Position numbers and translations under genes: made by a program
Assembly (NCBI GenBank): GCA_032622095.1
Contig: CP136061.1
Coordinates: 93,431,345-93,495,344 of the forward strand
Reading direction: 5' to 3'
Origin: Siphonodentalium dalli
Taxonomy: Eukaryota; Mollusca; Scaphopoda; Gadilida; Siphonodentaliidae
Length of the DNA: 64,000 nucleotides
Notes under the pieces: generated by a model
The model's input: the letters and a program-made list of their open reading frames with translations, nothing else
Database searches by the model: none
What the model was told of the DNA's origin: nothing
Shown here: positions 57,657 through 64,000 of the stretch, piece by piece
Layout of the letters: each line of letters opens with the position of its first letter
How positions within the stretch are numbered: the first letter of the stretch is position 1

Positions 57657-57734
57657 ATTTGATCATCAGAAAAAAACTCAATGCGGAAGTGAAGGTCTGC
57701 TAAATCGACCAGAGTATTGCGCGCATCACAATTT

Positions 57735-58050
57735 CACCGATATTAGAGTTACTTCGGGACGTCACGGAGTCCCAATAAAAAAGTCATATTGCACTCGATT
57801 GAGTCCAATATGTCTTTCGGGAGTCCAATATGACTTTTTCCCTGATTTTCATGTGACGGCTTTTGTCCAATCAGAAATAGTTTTAGTTAAGGGGTGGATA
57901 ATACGAGAGAATAAAATAGACACTAGGCCCAGATTGGTCAATAGCCTTGTGTGTTTTTGTATAAAAAATACATCACCGATTCATTTGGCAATATTAGAGT
58001 TACTTCGGGACGTCACGGAGTCCCAATAAAAAAAGTCATATTGCACTCGA
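57735..58050. repeat. Unit flanked by ~60-bp direct repeats
   Basis: ATATTAGAGTTACTTCGGGA then CGTCACGGAGTCCC then AAGTCATATTGCACTCGA is at 57,741-57,800 and again at 57,991-58,050. Inside, GGAGTCCAATATGACTTTTT is an inverted relative. Confidence 0.75.
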
Positions 58051-58492
58051 GGGTTAGAGCTCCGTTAGCGCAGTCGATAAAGTGAGATAACCGTTCTGCA
58101 TCAGTGACTCACACTTGCTCTACGACTACCGCGCCATGAGTTCGAATCCCGAACAAAAATCGCAAAAATGGCTGAGTGTGCCTGTCGTTTGAGTCAGAAA
58201 GTGTTCCTGGATGGACACTTCAAGAAACGACTCTCCCTAACGGCGTGTGCAGGGACGTCGTTATGATCTCACCGTCGGATCAGGAGCCGACGTAAAATGG
58301 CTGTCTCGTGTGCAGTTTTCTGTGCACGTTAAAGAACCCTACCGTGGCGAGAGAGTCACGGGTTCGGCAAAAATTAGTCAAAAACTTGCACCTGCAGGGA
58401 CCACAATGGAAATAAGTCAGTAGATTATCTACAGACTTTCTTGTGTTATCCCCGGTACTCTGTACCAAATAAAATCAATCAATCAATCACAC
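58051..58492 (+). repeat. tRNA-derived SINE, apparently full length
   Basis: A box GTTAGCGCAGTCG (58,072) and B box GAGTTCGAATCCC (58,138-58,150). A long body follows, with GGATCAGGAGCCGACG and GTGCACGTTAAAGAACCCT (a phrase common to several metazoan SINE superfamilies), and an AATC tail (58,473-58,490). An AATC tail matches the LINE 3' end at 49.24 kb, a possible mobilising partner family. Non-coding RNA polymerase III element. Confidence 0.75.
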
Positions 58493-58926
58493 CTCTTCCC
58501 TATGATTTCACATAGGTAAAATAGCCATTAGCACAGGAATTAACCCTTTGTAGTGAAGTTTGAATTTGTGGTGTGCTCTAAAATATGACAATGTTTTGTT
58601 GGCGCGGTTCTGACACTAATTACGAAAACACAAAATTTAAAGGCGAATTCCCTGCTAGACAGATACGATTTGTATTTTTTTATATTTTTTTTTTGTGTGC
58701 ATAAAAAGTTTCCGCAAATGTCAGTCTTTCAGATTTAAAGAAAATTTTGGACCTAGGATTTATATTGTAAACAGTATACGATAAAACGTTTGCACTGCGG
58801 CCTATGGAAAACATTTACACCAGTGTAACCTGTAGGCTACAGTATATAGATAACGAACACACAGATGCAAGATCTAATGACTATAATAGCAGGTATTGTC
58901 TTTATAGTGAAATACTCCAGACTAGC

Positions 58927-60791
58927 CAGGGGGGGGTCTGCAAAAAAATTCCGTATATAGGGCCGGGGTGGGTGGGTGGTCCAGAGGCGGAAAAAATGGT
59001 GCTTGTAAATTTTTTCCAACATGGGTTTTTTTCAAACAATTTACAAGTACTGACCATGTAATGTTGTTTGTAAGCATGTTAGTACCATGCTTGTTGGTAT
59101 AGGGCTATATAGGCAGCTAAAGTGACTCTTTAGCCTCAGATTTAGCAACATTCTGGATTTCACAGTATCCCGGACCACTTCATAGTGGACCACCGTATTA
59201 ACGTTCAGGAAACTTATGATCAACGGAAGAAATATTTAGTAACAAAATTTCAAACAATTTACAAGTACTGACCATGTAATGTTGTTTGTAAGCATGTTAG
59301 TACCATGCTTGTTGGTATAGGGCTATATAGGCAGCTAAAGTGACTCTTTAGCCTCAGATTTAGCAACATTCTGGATTTCACAGTATCCCGGACCACTTCA
59401 TAGTGGACCACCGTATTAACGTTCAGGAAACTTATGATCAACGGAAGAAATATTTAGTAACAAAATTAATATATTACCCAGTTGTATTATCTGAATAAAA
59501 GTAATAAAACAAAAAAACTCTATCACAAATTGGATACTACATGGTGAATACTCAATGATGACTACTAGTAGATATAATTAACCTGATTGTTGCATAATAT
59601 GAAATTGAAAAGGGTATCTCATAAATTTCTAATGTCTGAAATACTGTCTTGTTCTGGCATGTAATCAAATTCATTCCTTCTGGTTATTTCTCATCTTGAA
59701 TGATTGCAAGTAATGTTTAATTTGCAACAATTATCCAAATAAAACTGAATTGGTTATGATGAATGACATTACTGTTTACTGCTCAGACAATCCCACATGA
59801 AGGTGACGCTATTCTCATTGAATTTCCGAACTTCATCTGGGAGCTTTACTGCTCAACAAGACGAAACTAACATACTAATTGTAAACTGTTATCACTTACA
59901 AATAGATGAACTGAAATAATGTGATGCATTCAGATGCATTGAGAAATGACATTCAATTCTTCATTCTGGTCTATCACCATACCAAACCACATCAAAATTT
60001 GACAACCGACACTTAACTTATATTGCAAAAACTTTGTATGGACTGAATTTCATGAAGTCGAACAGGGCCCATAACTCTGGTAGGCATTGGTGGTCACAAC
60101 CCGCGATATTATGCATATTCGTCCCCCATTTCTGGTCCGTCACCATGCCATAGGGCATCAAATATGACAACTGACTCTTGAGTTAAAATTCAAAATGTTT
60201 GTACGGACAGACGGCTCGAGACGTCAACTATATACCCGCCGACTAATATCGGGCAGTATAATAACCATATATCTATGTGTATGCCTAACCAAAAAACAAT
60301 TCCCCTCCCCACCCCATCCTGTTGGATAAGACTAAAGAGTTCTTTGATCATGCACATATAATTGTGGAACCCCTGACCTGTTTACCACTATTTACACTGG
60401 CCAGTGTTCTCTGTCAGACACAACACACTCGATATATTAAGGCTATAATGGGGGTCTAGGGCAATTTGTGACATATAGTGTACCTATACAATGCTTAATT
60501 ATTAGTGTTGTTAGATACTGAAAACACCAGGAAACACATGGAAATACAGTATATTTTTAGTTTTTCTGATCTGTGTTTACCAATTAGTAAGGCAGTTAAC
60601 ACAGTTATTGAAGAACGGCTAAAAAAACCTCTGAAATTTTGATAAAAACATGAGAAACGGGGGGTGGGTCCCCAAAATTTTGGAGGAAAAAAATATTTTT
60701 TTTGCAAAAATGGGGTGGTGGGTCCCTCGAGGTCGGAAAAAAACTTTTTGGGCCCTATATGTGCAATTTTTTTCCAGACCCCCCCCCCCTG
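58927..60791. mobile_element. CAGGGG-type TIR element, 1.87 kb, 7-bp duplication
   Basis: Left CAGGGGGGGGTCTGCAAAAA; right reversed CAGGGGG...TCTGGAAAAAAATT. The arms share ATATAGGGCC and GGGTGGTGGGTCC-like text. GACTAGC flanks both sides (58,920-58,926, 60,792-60,798). The inside has no transposase frame, only an internal duplication. Confidence 0.8.
59031..59466. repeat. 218-bp exact-looking tandem duplication
   Basis: TTCAAACAATTTACAAGTAC starts copies at 59,031 and 59,249. I saw no difference over 218 bases, so it is very recent or an assembly effect. The paired 60-codon minus frames are its shadows. Confidence 0.9.
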
Positions 60792-61082
60792 GACTAGCAC
60801 ATGATATTAAACGCAGGCGTTCCATGTTATCTTACCAGAAGATTCCCAGCGCACTGGACACATACGTTCGCTTATATAAAGCGAACTTGTGTGACCAATA
60901 TACTGGGAATGTAAGTTATATAGTATACAGTATGTGGACCCTATAACCTGTTTGTGATGTATATATACTTAACACATTCACTGTCAACGCCCATTCATTT
61001 TACATGCAAAAAAATACGAGGTGACAGTGGATGTGTTAAAGCGATATATTGATATTGAAGAAGAAACGGGCCACGTTTTTGA

Positions 61083-61265
61083 ATTAAAAGGGAAATTTAC
61101 CCTAAATCCGGCCACTTATGGGACCATCTCCTTTTAAACTTAACATAATATGTATGCATGCAAACAAATGAATGAATTTGAGCCATGGTTGAGTGCAAAA
61201 TACACTCATGTGCTCTATGAACGATGTACACAACATGGTAATTATAATGCCAATGAATTTATGCC
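61083..61265. mobile_element. Half copy of the 13.3-kb TTAA MITE family
   Basis: TTAAAAGGGAAATTTACCCT then AAATCCGGCCACTTATGGGA and ACCATCTCCTTTTA. The right half is missing. Confidence 0.6.
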
Positions 61266-61272
61266 TTCCACG

Positions 61273-61385
61273 TGTGTCTACATGTATATATAGATATATA
61301 TAGTATGTGCATGAGCGAAGCAGGGTAAATCATGCGTGTCTATATATAGATAGTATGTGCATGAGCGAAGCGGGGTGAATCATGC
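61273..61385. repeat. 50-bp tandem repeat, two copies
   Basis: TAGTATGTGCATGAGCGAAG starts at 61,301 and 61,351, each followed by C(A/G)GGGT(A/G)AATCATGC. Confidence 0.8.
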
Positions 61386-61477
61386 CGAGAAAATTCCGAA
61401 TTTATGAATAGAAATATTGCGGCCATACTTGAAGATTCTCTTGTTGAATGCGTTTCTCCTATACGGAATTTTTCACT

Positions 61478-61620
61478 TAAAGATCCGAATCGGAATTAAC
61501 GCTCCTAAATTACTATTTCTTTTACTTCGGGGGTAAAAAATATTTGATTCGAGTAGAGGAACCCACCCATCAAAGCTCAGAGTTATCAGATATCGATTTT
61601 TTAAATATGTTATTTTTCAC
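61478..61620. mobile_element. AGGTACTCAATCC-family MITE, left half
   Basis: AACGCTCCTAAATTACTATT, TTCGGGGGTAAAAAATATTT and ACCCACCCATCAAAGCTCAG; the right arm is not present. Confidence 0.65.
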
Positions 61621-61865
61621 CACCTGGAATATTTGGCGGCCTGGCAATTATTCGACGAATGCCGACCGACATACTCTCGATACCAAATTGCGTTGAACAA
61701 AATTGTGATATATAACTTTTTGGGCAATGTTATACCATAGTTGACAATGGTTATAGCATTTTTCTCCTTCTTTTTATTTACTTTTTTTTTTTGGCAATTA
61801 ATCGATTGTGATAACTGAAACAGCATTTCAAGAAATGTTGTAGTTACGTGCGCTCGCGCAACAGT

Positions 61866-62336
61866 ATGGCGATCAGACAGATTCGTAGGTTGGTGTCACC
61901 CTACACTGTTTCACTCCATGACGTCACCAAAAAACGACGTAAAACCTCGTGGCGTTCTGACATTTTTACTGTGCCGCGTTTTTGCTATGTTTATTTTATG
62001 TGCTGTTTTCGATTATTTGTTTGTCGCCGATATCGCCATTTATCGGGATTCCCTGTTTCTATATTTAAAACTGGCATGCTCGTAGTGAGCCTCGATTTCG
62101 ATTTTTTCTCCCAGGTCAAAATACGTTATGACAAAAATAGATCGACCTACATTTTCTCCATCAGAACTCTACATCAAAGAGTCTATAGACTCCTCGGGAC
62201 CAACATAGACTCCTTAATTTGGGTATTTTTACTTATAATTGGGCAGTTTTACATTTTTGGTTCGTGCGAAGACCTCTTTTTATCGTGCGGGAAAAGAGAG
62301 ACATTCAAAACGCGATTTCGTAATTCGACGCAATAG
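61866..62336 (+). CDS. 156-codon open frame, unknown, doubtful
   Basis: First ATG at 61,866. The product is basic and hydrophobic-aromatic, with two possible membrane stretches (FCYVYFMCCFRLFVC; SLIWVFLLIIGQFYIFG). No family recognised, no repeat overlap found. The frame is longer than most chance frames here, but there is no independent sign that it is expressed. A plus-strand exon or chance frame are both possible. Confidence 0.2.
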   Translation: MAIRQIRRLVSPYTVSLHDVTKKRRKTSWRSDIFTVPRFCYVYFMCCFRLFVCRRYRHLSGFPVSIFKTGMLVVSLDFDFFSQVKIRYDKNRSTYIFSIRTLHQRVYRLLGTNIDSLIWVFLLIIGQFYIFGSCEDLFLSCGKRETFKTRFRNSTQ

Positions 62337-62339
62337 GCT

Positions 62340-62825
62340 GAATAGCCTAACCTTCAGCCGAGTTCCGGGTCAAATACGACGAATGACGTAACACAAAACA
62401 AAACGCATTTGTTGACACAAACACCGTTTGAAGAGTTTATTATTACATAAAATGATCGTTATTGATTAATTATTGATTAATTGTTGATATTTATTGTTGC
62501 AAATTGGCTGCTATCAATATTTACACAAATGGTATTAATTATTTCTTATAATTGCTGCTTTGGAAAATGAAAATGAAAATATGTCGCTGAAAAAAATGTA
62601 ATCGATATTAAAGTCTCATCCTTTCGGCAACATGGAATTGGTTTTAATTACTTAAATGATTAATATAGTAATTTGCCTTTTATCTGTGAGGAAATGAGAA
62701 TGGTAATTGTCTTTTTTTGCTAACATTAAATTAAATTAAATAAATTAAGTAAAATACAGTGAAATTATTTTTTAAATTATTGTTTATTACATTTTTGCGC
62801 ACGTTGGCATCTCTCTGAGTGCATT
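62340..62825. other. Intergenic, very AT-rich
   Basis: ATTGATTAATTATTGATTAA words; no gene or repeat assigned. Confidence 0.4.
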
Positions 62826-62829
62826 CTAG

Positions 62830-62884
62830 TTGTTATTGGAATCTGATGATATGGGGACCATCGAATCGGATTGTGTACCTTTAA
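62830..62884. mobile_element. AGGTACTCAATCC-family MITE, right end only
   Basis: TTGGAATCTGATGATATGGG, GACCATCG and ATCGGATTGTGTACCTTTAA: the same variant end as the copy at 46.9-47.4 kb. Confidence 0.65.
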
Positions 62885-64000
62885 TGATAGCGGTTTATGC
62901 CGGAAATATACTCTACTGAAAACTTATATAACTCCTCACGGAGGTTTCCCCGGCTATAATCTGACTACATGCCATGGTTTCGGGACGACTTTATCTGTCC
63001 AATATGTGTTAATTGTACACCATCTACAGACACATCTTATGAGTAGACTATCACATATTTCGGTTAAGAGACTAATATAGTTCGATGGTAACGTATCTCG
63101 TTTCTCTTGGACGTGGAATTTATATTGATGTATTCTAAGTATTCAATTTTCATATAATATGACCAAACAAATTGCCCCAGTTGTGTTCCGCGGTCCTGTG
63201 GATACTCGGCTTTCTTGTGAAATTAAATTTATCACGATCTGACAAATTTGTTTTTGACGAGTATGCATGGTCAGCCCTATTTTGCAATTTTCCAGAGAAT
63301 GGCCCTAAATCCGTATTCAATCTTACGGATCTTTTTTGCTAGCGTCTTTCCTGTGACATCAAGCCACGCACTCACATGGAGTTATTGCTTTCGTGTGTCA
63401 CTTATTTGAAAATTAGCTAGTTATTGGACGGTAATACTATTACAGACACTCATGAATGAAATCACGACATCCTAATAAATTTAATGGACACGTCCTCGAA
63501 AAGGAGCGCTGTCTAAACAACATCTAAGCTCCCAATTATTTTCATCACATTATGTGAATTTGGATCAAGATAACTGAGTAATTACGTTACGCGGAGAAGC
63601 GGTCGCGCGTCCTAAAAGTAACACTGCCCAATACCACCCCTGGAGATGACACGCTCAGCTCAACCATATATTAAATTAAAAGGACCCACCGGGACACCCC
63701 TCACACCCCATATTAAAGCTCGTGGGCTCTTCCCCAAATAATCCATCCAATCAATTCAATCAACGAAATAACATTAATTCATTATGTCCGCTTTTGCCGT
63801 GTTCAGACATGATTATTTTATGTGTGCTATATCTCCAACAACAACAAACCGTGGGGTGAAGGAGAAGGTCACTCGATCTTTTCGACCATCCCGGGCGCTT
63901 CGCGCCCATCTACTCACTCTCACCACCCCTGGTCAAGTGGTCCTGCTATTGTGCTATGATGATAGGGGAGCATCTCACTTTGCCGACGGCTATTGTTTCC
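62885..64000. other. Intergenic to window end, no gene recognised
   Basis: GGGCGCTTCGCGCCC (63,894-63,908) is a small hairpin. No coding pattern or repeat link found. Confidence 0.4.

Noticed and set aside
58060-58160. Possible tRNA gene
   Set aside because: A and B boxes are present but the cloverleaf does not close, and a SINE body with an AATC tail follows.

Overview
This window looks like a gene-poor piece of a large, repeat-rich invertebrate nuclear genome, most likely a lophotrochozoan and plausibly a mollusc. The taxon is an inference. It rests on tandem Toll-like-receptor-type genes, a divergent intronless nicotinic-receptor-like gene, and several transposon types: rolling-circle (Helitron-like) elements carrying satellite repeats, a Penelope-like GIY-YIG relic, a Crypton tyrosine recombinase relic, tRNA-derived SINEs and LINE relics. 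There is no operon structure and I saw no rRNA or free-standing tRNA genes. Most open reading frames here are chance frames in AT-rich DNA or inside repeats.

Layout. 1-3.9 kb: the 5' exon of a Toll-like receptor on the minus strand (it leaves the window at base 1), then a C-terminal Toll-like receptor fragment that lacks its TIR domain and sits between two nearly identical 1.1-kb direct repeats. 3.8-12.8 kb: transposon debris, possibly bounded by one pair of ACTCAAC-rich inverted termini. It contains a head-to-tail array of five Helitron-like elements (7,373-11,140) with 122-bp satellite units, and a nested Penelope-like insertion. 13-18.8 kb: a TTAA-flanked MITE and a LINE 3' end. 19.1-21.0 kb: a long palindrome and a decayed Crypton. 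21.6-23.8 kb: a LINE relic broken by a second Helitron-like tandem pair, itself hit by a CAGGGG-type element with a 7-bp target duplication. 24-41 kb: tandem repeats, MITEs, SINEs, and hairpin-pair elements.

41.9-43.1 kb holds the one clearly intact gene, a minus-strand Cys-loop ligand-gated channel subunit of nicotinic type without introns. 43-48.9 kb: MITEs, a 47-bp minisatellite and a 220-bp palindrome. 49.2-50.7 kb: a minus-strand LINE with a decayed zinc-knuckle ORF1. 52-64 kb: more hairpin-pair elements, MITEs, a full-length-looking tRNA SINE (58.05-58.49 kb) and a 1.87-kb CAGGGG element.

The most unusual content is not a gene. It is (a) rolling-circle elements joined CTAG/TC with no DNA between them, twice, with the same long subfamily last; (b) a hairpin-spacer-hairpin element present in about five contexts and apparently sitting at the centre of other inverted repeats; and (c) a second double-hairpin family whose outer ends are flanked by an 8-bp duplication. 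All similarities were judged by eye; no alignment or database search was run.
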